The position numbers were made by a program, and so were the translations under genes. A stretch of 64,000 nt of DNA from Isoetes taiwanensis (taxonomy: Eukaryota; Streptophyta; Lycopodiopsida; Isoetales; Isoetaceae): contig JAJEKV010000003.1 of the NCBI GenBank assembly GCA_021234155.1, positions 21,250,386-21,314,385 on the forward strand. Reading direction: 5' to 3'. How positions within the stretch are numbered: position 1 is the stretch's first letter; every line of letters starts with the position of its first letter. This document shows, in pieces, positions 31,908 through 44,235 of the stretch. A model generated the notes under the pieces. That model saw nothing but the letters and a program-made list of their open reading frames with translations, was not told the DNA's origin and did no database searches.

Positions 31908-32579
31908 CATTTTTTAACATCTGAATATTAACCTTTAGCTATAGATTGTTTTAAAGCCAATCTAGAAATCGATCGCAATTCATATCAAACACCCTATTGA
32001 CATAGGTTATGGTCCTGCAAAGAGCTTCTACCTCTAATGGAAGCATGCCCACCTCTACCAATAACATTTCGTATGGTATTTGGGGTTTTACCCCAAATTC
32101 TCCAAAGAAAGACCTCTTTTGCACTTTCTCATTTTCATTCCAACTCTTCTTTGGTAAGCCTGGCCCTCAAATTGGATACCATAAAGGATTACTGGCTTCA
32201 TTTGAACACCAAATAGCAATATTCTCAAGTTCTAGTCGATGATCAAAATTATTGATTCTACACTGGTGAAGCATATTGTATAAAGCATACATGCCCCCAG
32301 AGCCATATTCTAGACTGCCACATTCCATCTATAGTTCTATGATATTTCAATATCAAGATATTTATACTCACTTACTTTTTGTAAGAGTATTCCTCTAATA
32401 GATAAAATTGTAGTATCATGATCGTCAAATACCATAATTTTTCATTTATTGGCGTTGATGCATATTCATTTTACGCAGAAAGCATCAAGCACATTTAAAT
32501 GTTGTTGTAAACTAAAATTAGCACTATGTCATTTGTGAATAACAAAAGTAACATATTTTCCAAGTCTAGCTTCAACTCC

Positions 32580-33260
32580 ACCAAGTCTAGCCAATCAGCT
32601 CTCAAACTCATCAATAAATAACTCAAAAAGTGTAGGGGGACAAGGGCAACCCTATTTTATACCAATTGTATTTGCAACTTTTTCTGCTCCAACGATGGAA
32701 AAGAGAGTTCTCTAAGACCTGGTTATACAGACAAGCTACAACATTTCCTCTCCGACCTTTAGATCATTTTATCTCAAAGCAAGCTCTTTTCCATTACCAT
32801 GTCAAATGCTTTTATTAAATCGATAAAAGTCATGTACCTTTATTCCCAGACCCTTTTATCCCCTCTGCCATTACCCACAAAGTAGTAAAGTGATCTAATA
32901 TTGAGTGACCACCCTGGAAGCATGCCTGCCCAGCACCTCCACTATCATGTTCATCAGCCCAAGAGGAGATTTTGTTTTCAAGCATAGATGCAAAAAGGCC
33001 TGGCAAAAATAATGTTTATCAAGGTTATTTGCTAGTTCCTCACTTCATTATTGCTTCTAGATTTATAGATAGAAATTGTTCTATTGATAAACCATTCACC
33101 TGGAAAATTGCCCTTCATAAGCCATTTATTGCATAAATTAGTCAGCAGCACATGGAATTTATAACCCTCTAGAATGAAGTAAAGGAAAGATATTACATAA
33201 TACAAGTGGAACTCAACTAACTTATGAATCCATAAAAAATTGCAATCCATGAACCACAAG
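32580..33260 (-). pseudogene. Decayed LINE RT remnant
   Basis: Minus-strand text from 33259 gives LTNLCNKWLMKGNFPGEWF, the first RT block, followed at about 32930 by a GGHS-type block. Near 32660-32580 comes a PTLFELFIDEFESW-like block with internal stops. The order is right for RT, but frames are broken. Related to the LINE at 33890-37870. Confidence 0.6.
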
Positions 33261-33889
33261 CAAGATCAACCACAAGAAACTACTATCACAATCGGGATTT
33301 CTCTCTTTGCCTAGTTTAACTACTTACATACATAGCTTTTGTAGCGACGATAATGACATCGAACAATCTCTGCTACTGAGTACAACTGATTTGTCTACTT
33401 TCTAATGTATAAACTCTCAAATTAAGGGCAATATCATGAAGGATGATTCTAACAAGAAGAATTAGCACAGTCTTACAGTTGTAGACAAATGCAAAGTTTG
33501 CAGGAAATGACTTGCAGGAATGGTTTTTACTTGGCCCAATGTATACTCAGCCTCGGTACAATTATATACTCGTAACAAGTGATGGTGTGGTTCTTATTAG
33601 GATCTACTTTTGCATAAATTATGATGCAATCTATATGCTGTAAATATGCAGATTCTCTATCTTCTGTAAATAAACAAATAAGTTGTAGCAAAAAGGAATA
33701 GTTATGCTGCCTGAGTTAGGAAAATACGCATCACCTCAATAGTGATGGTTGGATCAAGGCTGTAAAAGAAAGGAAAGGTATGAGAGAGCAGGCTGAAAAG
33801 GTTAGGAAGCAAAAAGCAGAAGAGAAGACAGAGAAAGCAAGAGAAATAAAGGAGAGGAAACTTATGAGGCAACTACGCAAATAAGAGAG

Positions 33890-36800
33890 TAGAGTAGAGT
33901 AGAGTAGAGTAGGCCTTTATCATCCACTGAGACCAATCAGCCTACGGGACCCAAAAAAGAGAGCGCAGCAGACCTATTACTGCCCGGGTTAAAAAAAACC
34001 TCGTCCCGAAAGGTCTTCAAGGGAAAAACAGTGGCAATAATAAGAATATTGTCAAACTGTACAAGTATACATATGAGACAATATTGTCATGTGTGTGTCC
34101 TGGGACAGAGTTGGTCCCGCAGATCCATTACTTCCTAGAGGTATGATCCCAGCATCTGGACTGAAGCCGCACTGAGTATGACGTATAGCAACTGGCCAGG
34201 CCTGATCAACTCAGCATATCGCGCCCAGATTTGGCCATATGCTGAACATTCCTGTATAGCATTTATCTTCAATGGCTCCCATTTGAAAGCATCTACAGAG
34301 CCTGTACTGTCGTGGTTTCCCAATCCATCTCTTGTCTCAATGCAAAGATAGTATGTACCTGTGCAGATTGAGGCAAGGAGTCTGCGTTTTTTCATAGGCA
34401 GATGTGTACGCAGGTAACATTGCAGGGCCTCGCTTCAATGAGGGATTCACGTGGCGTTAGTAATGTGCTGTCTTGGCCTGTTCAAGAGCGTCGGCATCCT
34501 AGAGCTTGCTGGCGAAGCATGCATTAAGGTACTATCTTAAGCTGTACCAATCTGCCTCTATTTGCACCTTTATGCACGTGTGCTCCTGCACATATCATCT
34601 GAAGAACCACTAGGCTCGTTTTTTCTTCCAACAGGCCTTGATGCATTGTGGCCCCATTGCAACAGCATAAGCTAGGTTAGGGACGCGAGCATCATCTATA
34701 GTGACCACTTTCTGAAAGTAGGCGATGTGCCAATCTAGAGCTGCCCTTTGAAGAGGTAAGAAATATGCCTCCTATAACAGGATCTGATATGGGACCGTGG
34801 ACTTCACCCCTAGTGTTTGGGCCAAGAATGCTTTCTGTACCTGCTCCAAATCATTCCAGATAGCAAGGACACCATGGGGCCCCAGACCTCGACCCTGTAT
34901 AAAAGGACAGGCTCCACCAAGACCCTGAATAGGTGCGACTGATGGGCCCAGCTATATAACTCTACTCATTGACTGTTGTTGTACATGGCATACAACATCT
35001 TCCTGCCCGTTGTCGCCCTTAGATGGATAGAAATACCCCACTGCATACTAGAGAAAAACTCCACTCCCAAATACCTGTAGGTGGATGTCACTTTCACATT
35101 TTGCCCCTGGTAACTGAAGGAGCAGACCCCTGGCTGATGTGAGGATGATATGAAGACCACCTTAGTCTTGGCTAGGTTGACTCGCATGGCAGTCACCTGG
35201 CAGAATATGTCCAGAGCGTCGAGATGGCGCTGCATGTCTATCGGAGTGTAAGCAAGGAGTTCCACGTCATCAGCATATATGAGCTGCCTGACAACCTGAT
35301 GCTTGGGATCAAACCCAGAACCTCTTGCTTGCAAGAAGTACTTGACCACTGAGCTACCGGCCCTTTGATGCGCTTTCAGCACTCTTCCACTAAGTCATTA
35401 TTCATGTGTGCCCATTACATATACTCCAACATTCCAACATCCCCCCTTAATGAACACACCAATATATTCCAGCCTTCACACAATCCACAAACTCCCCTCC
35501 TCGGGCAACTCCACCACTGCGGGAGTTGGGCTTTCCACTGGCCAAGCTTTGTTCATTCTCATCTCTACATCACTGGAGACTATCCCAGTGCGGTTAAACA
35601 CCCTTTACTTGATACTATGGCCCTGATACCATGTTGAGAAATGAGACTTCTATGATTGGATGGGCAGGCTGGGGATCAAATCCAGGACCTCTTACTTGCA
35701 AGCCAAGTATTCTACCACTGAGCTACTGGCCCTTTGAGGGGCTTTCGGCACTCTTCCATTGAGTCATTCTTCATGTGTGCCCATTACACATACTCCAACA
35801 TTCCAACAGAGGTGAGCTTCGTTGCCCCCATTTCCAGTAAGCCAGCTCTCCAATTGGCCAATGTACAGTCCAAACAATGTAGGAGACAGAGGGCATCCCT
35901 GCTGGATCTTAATACTGTTGTCAAATGGCTTGGTTGTCAAATGCAATCAGCCTGGATATGTCTCATACAACCTGTACAATGCATTCTGCAAATCTACAGG
36001 GATCCCTAGGTCTTGCAATCTTGCCCATAGCTTTTCCCGAGGCACCATGTCAAAAGCATTTGCAAAGTGCACAAAGCAGCAATACATGTCTCGCTACCAG
36101 TTCCTGCTTTCCTCAATCAGGGTCTGCAGGGTGAAGATGTGATCAATAGTTGAGTGTCACGGCCTGAACCCTGCTTGTGTGAGGGACCGAACGCCTATTT
36201 CTCCTGTCCAGGACGTCAACTATTGCTTTAGAATGCCTGTAAGCAATTTTGCGAACATCAAGCTGACCATGCTTGTTCGGTAATTGGCTGGGCAGTGCGG
36301 GTCATCTGCCTTGTATATGGGGACAACTCAGATAGTGGTGCACTGCGGGGAGAAATCATCTTGTAGAGCCCTTTTGAACATGATAACCAACACTGATATT
36401 ATGAATGGTCCTGCTCATTTAAGAAACTCCACCTGCATACCATCCAAGTTTGGCACTTTTGCATTGGATAGATGTTGTAGGCCCTATCTGCCTCTGTGAT
36501 TTCCAGCATTGGGCCGTTTGTGGAGGCACCATCGCCTGTGCTCCCTAAGGATCATAAAGCTACTGCAAGTATTGTCCTCACTGTTTGGACGTGATATTCC
36601 GTATAGGCTGGACTGGCTTTCTGAATACCCTTTGCCAGAAGGCCTTTTATGGTGGTCCAGGAGGAAGAACATTTCCTCTGATGGGGCGCGATGTACCTGG
36701 CCTTCTTAGCCTTAAGGAGGAGGCAGTATTATCTGACCGTGCATGGGCGTAGAGCTGGGCCTGTGACTTGGCAGAGCTAGCATTTGTGTTCCTTTCACCA

Positions 36801-37870
36801 CATCAAATCAACGGTTATGTGAGAAGGTCGTGGCTCCCGTGGTCCGTCGGGGATGGCTTCTCCCAAAGTACCTTGCTGCTGCCAATCCGAGCACGTCAGT
36901 CAGCTTGTCTATCTGTTAGTCCAACGTAAGGGATTGCAAAAAGTCTGTCAAGTCATCTGTGAACATCCTGGCATAAGCCTCTGCATACTTATAGTCCAGT
37001 CGCAGCTGAGGCATGCAAGGGGGTGTTGCATAAGAGGTTGGGACAACCTGCCAAGCTAGTTGCAAGTAGAGTGGTAGGTGGTTCGAGTCCACCTCCTCAT
37101 CTCTACTATCCGTTCCCACTTGATACTAGTCCACCACACTAGATCCGCCCTCTTGGTTCTTCTACCTACATACATGTTTGCAAGACGATGGTCAGTGTGC
37201 CAATCCATTGCAATTACGAGATCAAAGATATTGCACAACAGCACCAACTGCCTACCCTATCACATGACCTGATTGTCATCTGATAACCATGGCCAAGCTC
37301 CTTTTGAGGGGTGTAGTTGCAATACATCTTCAGCCAGGGGTCAAACCTATAGGTTGTTCCTTGTCAGTGCGCACATCGAAGTCTCCAACAAGCATGACTC
37401 TACCCAACTGCCTGTGTTGTTGGATGTCATCATATAGATCGACATAAGGGTCCAGCCTATCCACATCCGTGTGGGTGTGGCAGAAGTTGCTCTCGGCATG
37501 TGGGAAGTAGCAGGCCGCCACAAAGCGAGGGCTATCACTGCAGTGCTTGCACCCACAGATACCAGTTCTGCCTGTCCGTCTCACATAGAGAGACTGGCTG
37601 TGCCAAGGCTGCCTGATAGTAGTAGGCGACCCCTCCGTATCCTTTCTTTCAGTGACTCATTGAAGACAGAGCAGCGCTTGTATCCTGGCAAGTCGGGTAA
37701 CCTGTGTTCTGCATGCTCCCACGTTTCATGTGAAGAAGATGAAGTCCATATCTGCAGCAACTGAGTTGAGACTATCTGCCATCTGCCATCTGCCATGGGA
37801 AACCCTAATAATTCTAGGAGACCATGGGGAGGCACAATCCCTATTTGCAGTTAGAAGTTGCGGCTACTGA
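33890..37870 (-). mobile_element. Nearly full-length but decayed LINE, minus strand
   Basis: Read from 37870 leftward. Endonuclease: HTHTDVDRLDPYVDLYDDI and MLVGDFDVRT (37330-37584), then a DLVIA.....SNHLPL block (37250-36990). RT: QQGCPLSPTLFGLYIGQLES (35900), VRQLIYADDVELLAY (35280), VTSTYRYLGVEF (35090). A C-terminal Cys-type block at 34395-34135. The 3' end is GGTCTCAGTGGATG and a (CTACT)n microsatellite (33890-33912). Frames are broken in many places. Microsatellite tails of this type are typical of RTE-like LINEs. The RT is split by the SINE-bearing block at 35296-35815. Confidence 0.8.
35296..35815 (-). mobile_element. Two tRNA-Ala-like SINE copies inserted in the LINE
   Basis: On the minus strand, TAGCTCAGTGGTAGAATACT (box A) and GGTCCTGGATTTGATCCCC (box B) flank an anticodon loop CTTGCAA, which is Ala(TGC)-like (35663-35735). 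A second copy at 35296-35368 has the same layout with more changes. Each is followed at higher coordinates by CTTCCA.TRAGTCATT, CATGTGTGCCCATTACA and CTCCAACATTCCAACA. The two copies interrupt the LINE RT between LFGLYIGQLES and YADD. Confidence 0.75.
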
Positions 37871-37954
37871 TTCAGTGGAGACTGCATAAGAAGGGATGAC
37901 AGAGGTGGAGGCAATCATTTGTTTAACTAGTTTTAATGGTGTGAAGAAAAAACA

Positions 37955-39470
37955 ATGCCTTCTCAGTGCCAAAAATGTTTCCAAAGACATTTCTGGTACT
38001 CAGAGTGTAAGTCTTCTACAGAACTTCAGCAAGATGGCAGATTGAATGGCAGATTGAATGTGAAAGCTGGTGAGAAAACTGGGGATCTCCCTCCTCATAT
38101 TGGAGGTAAAGTAAATGAAAAGTCATCCAATGGGGATGTTACTCAGGAGAACAGCATCAAGGATTTGGAAACATTTCAGAAGTTGCCAGAAAATGATAAT
38201 TTCAAATGGACAAAAGTGAATGGCAGTTACAGAAGGATTCAGAAACAGAAAGCAGCAAGGGAACAACTCAAATCCAAAGAAAAAAGTCTTGAAGACAACT
38301 CCTTCTCATACAAGAGAAGTAATGGAATTACAATTGGGGAACCAAAACTTCTGGTCAAGGGGGTCATGCCTGAAAAAGCTAAACAGGCCACTCATGACCT
38401 ATGTTTGACATTGACCAACATCATCAAGGATGCCAAAAGTCTAGAGAAGGGTCAATGTTCCTACAGTCTAATGGACTTCCCCATCAAAAACATAAGCAAA
38501 GATGGGTCATTAACTATGAAATCTCAAGGCAAAGTTAAGCAAAAGATAAATCCTACTTCAAGGATTTCACAGACTTCTTCCACTCATTCAGCAAGTCTGT
38601 CCCTTCCAAAAGTACCTTCTAATGTGCCTACTAATGGTTTGGGTATGGACTTGACTAAACCCTCAGCTCAATCCAATGATGTGATCTACATGGATAATCA
38701 GCAACATCAAGAAAATCAGCAACATCAAGTTAAGCAGGTTCAACAGCAAACTGATCAAAATGATCTGCATATCGACTGCCAAAACCCTTTTCAGGTATTA
38801 TCTGACCTAAACAATAATCTAGATGTAGATATAGATAAGAGCAGAGAATGCTTGTTCTCAAAAGCCATTCCACCTTCACATCCTTACAAAGCGCCATAGC
38901 ATATAACTCTATTTCACTCACTACTCCCCCATTGAGACCCCTCTCCCATCATTAATTGATCTGGACTCACCAATTGTGGAAGAGCCTTTCAGTCCTCCAA
39001 GAATATCTAGTAAGGTGGCTGATCAGCTAGCTTCCCTGCAAATGCAAATGGTTCAGGACACAACAGATCAAGGTCTCTCTAAGGTTACTGAGCTTAATGG
39101 GATAGCTTCTTCTGACTTTGTTCCTGAGACTCCAGAGGATAAACAAAAGCAAATGGAGCTTCAAGAAAATTCAAGGCAAGTACTAGATTCTATTTTATTA
39201 AATACTCTTGATAATAACTCTATGTTTCACTTTTATCCTGGTGGTTGCTCTGACTATAATGATTGTGAAGATTATGTAAAGGATAAAGAAAACTGGAGTA
39301 AGGAAGACTATCTTATTGATAGCACAGTTAGGCCAGATGTTGATCTTCCTAGTAAGAAACATGCTAAAAAAGCTAAAAAAGCCAAGAATAACATAGGGAA
39401 GGCCCTAATGAACAAGACTCCTGCCCAAAATACTAGGAGTAAAAAGAAATCTAAAATATCCAGAATTTGA
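37955..39470 (+). CDS. LINE ORF1, C-terminal part
   Basis: Begins MPSQCQKCFQRHFWYSEC, a zinc-knuckle-like Cys/His cluster, then a long Lys/Asn/Ser-rich region. In plant LINEs the knuckle follows an RNA-binding domain, so the N-terminal half is missing here. The frame stops at 38897-38899, and the text continues in another frame (SPIETPLPSLIDLDSP near 38930) to 39470, ending in a basic tail (NTRSKKKSKISRI). One indel explains the break. The end is about 30 bases from ORF2. Confidence 0.75.
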
Positions 39471-39500
39471 TTTCCCTGATTACCCTTTCTCTTTTTGGAT

Positions 39501-42500
39501 ATGAAGATTTTATCCTGGAACCTTAGAGGCATCAAAGGCCCTCTTAAAAGGAGACGAGCCATTGCTCAGATGAAATTATACAATGCTGACATAATTCTTC
39601 TCCAAGAGATCAAGTTACCATCATTTGAATGTAGCAATTTAGGTGAATGGATCCTCCCAAACTCCTCCTCTGTTTGGATTGAGTCTGTTGGAACTAGTGG
39701 TGGTCTTGCTATAATATGGAAAAGTGATATTACTCATATCACTATTCATAATGGTCCCTCTAAAACCTGGCAAGCTGTCATTCTCTCCATTTCCAACTCT
39801 ATCTTTGGGGTTGTTAATGTCTATGCTCCCACTTCTCCAAGTGAAAGAGAACCTGTTTGGAATGAGATTAACTCTTGGCTGTGTACCCAAAATCTGGATA
39901 ATTGGATTCTTGCTGGTGACTTTAATAATACACCATCCTGGGAATTAAAGTTAGGGAATAAGATCAATATGACTAGATCTGAAAAACAGGCCTGGGATTC
40001 TCTTCTAAATGACAATGGCCTGATTTACATCCCTTCTTCCACTGCTACTTATACCTGGTCCAATAAACAGAAAGACAAAGCCCGTGTGTATTGCACTTTG
40101 GATAGATTTTATGTGTCCAATCCTGCCACCTCTTTCTGGGACAATAGCTATGTTTCTAGTGATGAAGGAACCTCCATCTCTGACCATCAACCTCAGTTTC
40201 TTCACACTTCTCATGTCACTAAAATCCAGAGGCAAGGTAGTACTCCTTACAAATTCAATATCTCTCTTTTAGACAATGAGAACTTTTGCTCTCATTTTGT
40301 TGCCTTCTATGAGAACCTAACTGAGAGAATGAATAGTTCGGATGTTAATAATGGTAATATGCAGCATAAGAATACCTTTTACTCTAAAATTAAAGCTGTG
40401 AAGTCTTGGATTAAAACTTGGTCTAAAAACATGCACCTTAATAGCTGTGAGGAAAGAAACCAACTTCTTAAGTTCATGAAAGATATCAGGTCCTTACTTC
40501 AGCAGGATCCTACAAATCTAAATCTGCAGATAGGTGAGGAAATTTTGGAAAGGAAAATTAGAAGCATTGAAGAGATTGAGGCCAAGGGTTCTGCTATCAG
40601 ATGCAAGATAAAATACACCAATAAAATGGACTCTGGTAGCTCTAAATTTTTCTTTAGGGTAGCTAAGAGTAGAGTGTTGAGAAATTCTATTTCTGAGGTC
40701 ATTGATGACAATGGCTCCATGCAGTCTTCTCATTCTGACATTGCCACTTTCTTCAAGCATAAATATATGGATATTTTCCAAAACAAACCTATTCCTCCTA
40801 ATGAATTGGTAGAGGCAAATGAATTTAGAGATATAGTGAATAATATTTTGCCATCTGCTCCTGAAGTGATGAATGATTCCATGGTTACTCCTCCTTCTCA
40901 ACAGGAGATTCTTTCCACTCTATCCTCTTTCAGTAAGGGTAAATCTCCTGGTCCAGATGGCTTACCTGCTGAATTCTATATAAAGTTCTGGGATATCTTC
41001 AAATCTGATCTTACCTCCATGGTTCGTGAATTTTGGAATAATGGTTATCTTCAGACCTCCATTGCTAGTGGCTTTATCTCTCTGATTCCAAAAGTTGATC
41101 ATCCCTGCAAATTCCAAGATTGGAGGCCCATCTCTCTTACCAACACCACTTACAAGCTGTGTGCCAAAATCATTGCTCTCAGAATTAACAGCTTCGTGCA
41201 GAGAAATATAAGTCCAAGTCAATCAGCCTTTCTCCCTAATAGATATATTCTTGACAATTATGTGGCTGCTATGGAAGGTTTGCACTGGAATAAAATTTCT
41301 AATCAAAATTGCATTCTTCTTAAGCTGGACTTTAAAAGAGCCTTTGATTCAGTTAGATGGGATTTCCTACAGTTTGCTATGGTTAAACTTGGTTTCCATC
41401 CTAAGCTTATTAATCTTATTCTTGGTCTAAATCGAGATCTAAGTCTCATTGTTCTTGTTAATGGTGTACCTTCGAGTTTCTTCTCCTTATCTTGTGGTGT
41501 TAGGCAAGGCTGTCCCCTTGCCCCATATTTGTTCCTTGTAGCAGCTGAAATGTTATCCAGAGTCATCTCCTATTATCAGGATAACGGATTAATCAGAGGT
41601 CTCAATCTTCCAGACTCAGATGATCACCTTACAATGCTTCAATACGCTGATGACACTTTCTCTTTCCTTTATGCTGATCTGGCCAATATTGACTGTTTTC
41701 TTAATGTTATCAAAAAATTTTCAGCTGCTTCTGGTATCTATCTTAACATCAACAAAAGCCTTATTGTAGGAGACATTCCTGATCACCAACTGCTTGGTAT
41801 TAATGTTCTCCCATCTGGTCATGCCACTAAACTCCTGGGGATGCCTTTATCTCTAGATCATAGTTTAAAAGGTCTTTGGGAGCCTATTATTCAAAGAATA
41901 AAGAAAAAGCTGAATAACTACAGGAATTACCTCTCCCTAGCTGGCAGGACTGTTATAGCAAACTCTGTCCTTGCAAGTTCTCATGTTTACTTCTCCACTG
42001 CTCTTGTTGCACCTAAATGTGTTTATATGGATCTAGAAAAAATTATCAGGAATTTCATTTGGAAGGGCAGTCATCTAGTCAACTGGAACTCCATTTGTAA
42101 GCCAAAAAGTATTGGGGGTCTTGGCTGCAAAAATCTCTTCCTCCAAGCTCAAGCTCTTGCAGGTAAATTTGTTTGGAAAGCTATTTATGGGAACCAATCC
42201 CCAGCCTACAAGTTTGTCAGATACTGGATCAATCAGAGTCGACCTTCTGGTCACCCATCTATTCAGCACTTATTGCCCAATTCTGCTTTCTTTCATCTGA
42301 AAACTGCTCCCAACACCTCTCCTCTAATGAGCAATATGATTAAAGCTTGGAATTCAATTTCTCAGCACTTTCAATTCATCTCTGCTGATAAACTTCATTG
42401 TGATACCCCTATTTTTTGGAATCCTATTTTAGCTGATCATAGATCCTGCTTTCTGGCCATTAAACATCCCAAAATCTGTAAGAAATGGCATGATGCTGGG

Positions 42501-42908
42501 TTCTACTTCATCAGAGATCTGTTTGTTGGAGATAGAATTATCTCTTGGACTGCTTTAAAACACATTATTAGGGGTACCTCTTCTGATAGAAAGATCTATT
42601 CTCTTATCAAGCCTTTTCTCTCTAATCTTTCTCCTAACTCTGGGAAAGGAGACTGGTCTTTGAACGATAAATTTGATTACAAAGTGAAAAATGTGTACAC
42701 TGCTATAGCCACTGGTCCTTTTGATAGCAAGGCTATAACTAAATGGGCATTAATCATGATCAGCTTAAAGTTCTTTTCAAGAATGTCTGGAATTCTTATT
42801 GCCCTCCTAGAATCTCCTATTTCATATGGCTTGTTGCTAATGGCAGTCTTAACAATTTACATTCTATGTCTAAGAGATATCCAAATACTGTGGCCAACTG
42901 TCCTCTAA
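39501..42908 (+). CDS. LINE ORF2: endonuclease and reverse transcriptase
   Basis: ATG at 39501 (MKILSWNLRGIKGPLKRR). The apurinic-type endonuclease has ILLQEIKLP (catalytic Glu), NVYAPTSPSER, WILAGDFNNT and SDHQPQF (near residue 230). RT has QDWRPISLTNTTYKLCAK, KLDFKRAFDSVRWDF (first Asp), GVRQGCPLAPYLF and LQYADDTFSFLY (YADD). These drive target-primed insertion. The frame is open for about 1,135 codons. It ends after a small indel near 42770, where text resumes in another frame with VWNSYCPPRISYFIWLVANG and a zinc-finger-like C...C...H (42743-42985), then LWNIWKARNRVLFG to 43325. Catalytic residues are intact. Confidence 0.95.
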   Translation: MKILSWNLRGIKGPLKRRRAIAQMKLYNADIILLQEIKLPSFECSNLGEWILPNSSSVWIESVGTSGGLAIIWKSDITHITIHNGPSKTWQAVILSISNSIFGVVNVYAPTSPSEREPVWNEINSWLCTQNLDNWILAGDFNNTPSWELKLGNKINMTRSEKQAWDSLLNDNGLIYIPSSTATYTWSNKQKDKARVYCTLDRFYVSNPATSFWDNSYVSSDEGTSISDHQPQFLHTSHVTKIQRQGSTPYKFNISLLDNENFCSHFVAFYENLTERMNSSDVNNGNMQHKNTFYSKIKAVKSWIKTWSKNMHLNSCEERNQLLKFMKDIRSLLQQDPTNLNLQIGEEILERKIRSIEEIEAKGSAIRCKIKYTNKMDSGSSKFFFRVAKSRVLRNSISEVIDDNGSMQSSHSDIATFFKHKYMDIFQNKPIPPNELVEANEFRDIVNNILPSAPEVMNDSMVTPPSQQEILSTLSSFSKGKSPGPDGLPAEFYIKFWDIFKSDLTSMVREFWNNGYLQTSIASGFISLIPKVDHPCKFQDWRPISLTNTTYKLCAKIIALRINSFVQRNISPSQSAFLPNRYILDNYVAAMEGLHWNKISNQNCILLKLDFKRAFDSVRWDFLQFAMVKLGFHPKLINLILGLNRDLSLIVLVNGVPSSFFSLSCGVRQGCPLAPYLFLVAAEMLSRVISYYQDNGLIRGLNLPDSDDHLTMLQYADDTFSFLYADLANIDCFLNVIKKFSAASGIYLNINKSLIVGDIPDHQLLGINVLPSGHATKLLGMPLSLDHSLKGLWEPIIQRIKKKLNNYRNYLSLAGRTVIANSVLASSHVYFSTALVAPKCVYMDLEKIIRNFIWKGSHLVNWNSICKPKSIGGLGCKNLFLQAQALAGKFVWKAIYGNQSPAYKFVRYWINQSRPSGHPSIQHLLPNSAFFHLKTAPNTSPLMSNMIKAWNSISQHFQFISADKLHCDTPIFWNPILADHRSCFLAIKHPKICKKWHDAGFYFIRDLFVGDRIISWTALKHIIRGTSSDRKIYSLIKPFLSNLSPNSGKGDWSLNDKFDYKVKNVYTAIATGPFDSKAITKWALIMISLKFFSRMSGILIALLESPISYGLLLMAVLTIYILCLRDIQILWPTVL

Positions 42909-43275
42909 AATGTAATGCTGTTGAAGATATGATTCACATCTTTTGCTGTGACAAGTTGTCAGTTTTACGGGATTGGATTCTTTGAAAAATTTGGTATTTT
43001 GTATGATGGTAATTTTCTTTCTTTCATACAAAAAAATGACAGCTTCAAGAACACAGTCATTTTCATTGCTCTTTGGAATATTTGGAAAGCTAGAAACCGT
43101 GTTTTGTTTGGAAAGAAAAGGCCCTCTATTTTTTGGATTAAGATGAATTTCCAATTTGACTTTGAGACTATTGCCACTGCTTATAAAAATAAAAATATTG
43201 GAGCTAACATTGACAGGAACTGGGAGAATCATGGCGCTTTTAGGGGTTACTATAATTTATTTGCTTCCAATCTAA

Positions 43276-43767
43276 ATGTGGTGGATTCTAATGCCTTTCT
43301 CTCGGATGATTCTAGAATATCTTAACTTTTTGCGTGGAGAAGGAGCTCGGAAATTTGATGATGTTTCGCCTTACACCCAAGGTTCCAGAGATAAGGTTAT
43401 GAAGAATGACTTGGCTACCTCCATGGAATCCTTCCTCATGAAGAAAGGGCACATCAGCTATCTGAAAGACAGTGAAGATCTTTGGGCAGCTATATTCTGC
43501 AGGGAAGTGGTACAGATTCACTGTCTTTGGGCCTTTCTGGCCAATAATAATTTCATCCTCACAGAAAGACAGTTGATCAGATACAGAACCATGTATTACA
43601 ATCATAAACTCCTAGCTGATCTATATGGTTCCCTTCTGATACTTCTGGAGGACAAGGATAAATTTCGGCTCTTCTACACAAACAATTGGGGTCCAAACCA
43701 GTACTATTTCGGATCCACGGACCAATTCAATGCCTATTTCAATGACATTTTCTTCTCTGATCACTGA
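43276..43767 (+). CDS. Third ORF in the LINE, unknown
   Basis: ATG-started frame of 163 codons that overlaps the end of the ORF2 text and lies before the poly(A). It has balanced composition: LATSMESFLMKKGHISYL, CLWAFLANNNFILTERQL, FRLFYTNNWGPNQYYFG. Plant L1 elements usually have two ORFs. I recognise no domain. It could be a captured exon, an extension of ORF2 or chance. Confidence 0.4.
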   Translation: MWWILMPFSRMILEYLNFLRGEGARKFDDVSPYTQGSRDKVMKNDLATSMESFLMKKGHISYLKDSEDLWAAIFCREVVQIHCLWAFLANNNFILTERQLIRYRTMYYNHKLLADLYGSLLILLEDKDKFRLFYTNNWGPNQYYFGSTDQFNAYFNDIFFSDH

Positions 43768-44102
43768 TCCTCATGCCCCCAGCCTACTCCTAAATATGCC
43801 TCTGCTCTTATCTAATCTTCATCTGGTTTGTTTTTGGGAAAGACTGTACTTTTTGCAGGTGTTTTTGGTGGATACAGAGCTTCAGTTTCGTCTTTTTGGA
43901 GCTTCATCGAACTGTTCATATCCGAGATCTTACTATCTATTGGCACGTTGTTAACATTCTGTTCTTCTATTTTGTGCTAGAGCTCATAACTTTAATATGA
44001 AGCTCTATGCTCATCATCTTTTCAAATGTGCTTCTCTATAAAGCACATTCACGCTATGTATCTTGAGATTCTATAATTAATGACAAAACCACCTCTTGCT
44101 TT

Positions 44103-44136
<34 letters not shown>

Positions 44137-44235
44137 AATGCTAGTGAATATGATGTTATGTGTTAAGTTGATTCTTGAATGATTATCAAATCTGATAATG
44201 ACCTAACTAGCAATCAACATCATTTAATATCAAAG

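Larger units (their letters stand above)
37957..44135 (+). mobile_element. Large L1-type LINE with poly(A) tail
   Basis: Contains ORF1 (5'-truncated), ORF2 with endonuclease and RT, an extra ORF and 32 A (44104-44135). The sequence after the tail, ACAATGC, also precedes the start (AAAAAACAATGC, ending 37956). If that is the target duplication, the element begins at 37957, within the first codon of the present ORF1, and the ATG belongs to the target. The match is short and partly A-rich, so it is tentative. Confidence 0.8.

Noticed and set aside
35663-35735. Functional tRNA-Ala gene
   Set aside because: Box A and B and the anticodon loop are visible, but stems are imperfect, a second copy is nearby and both have a shared non-tRNA extension. 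It is a SINE head.
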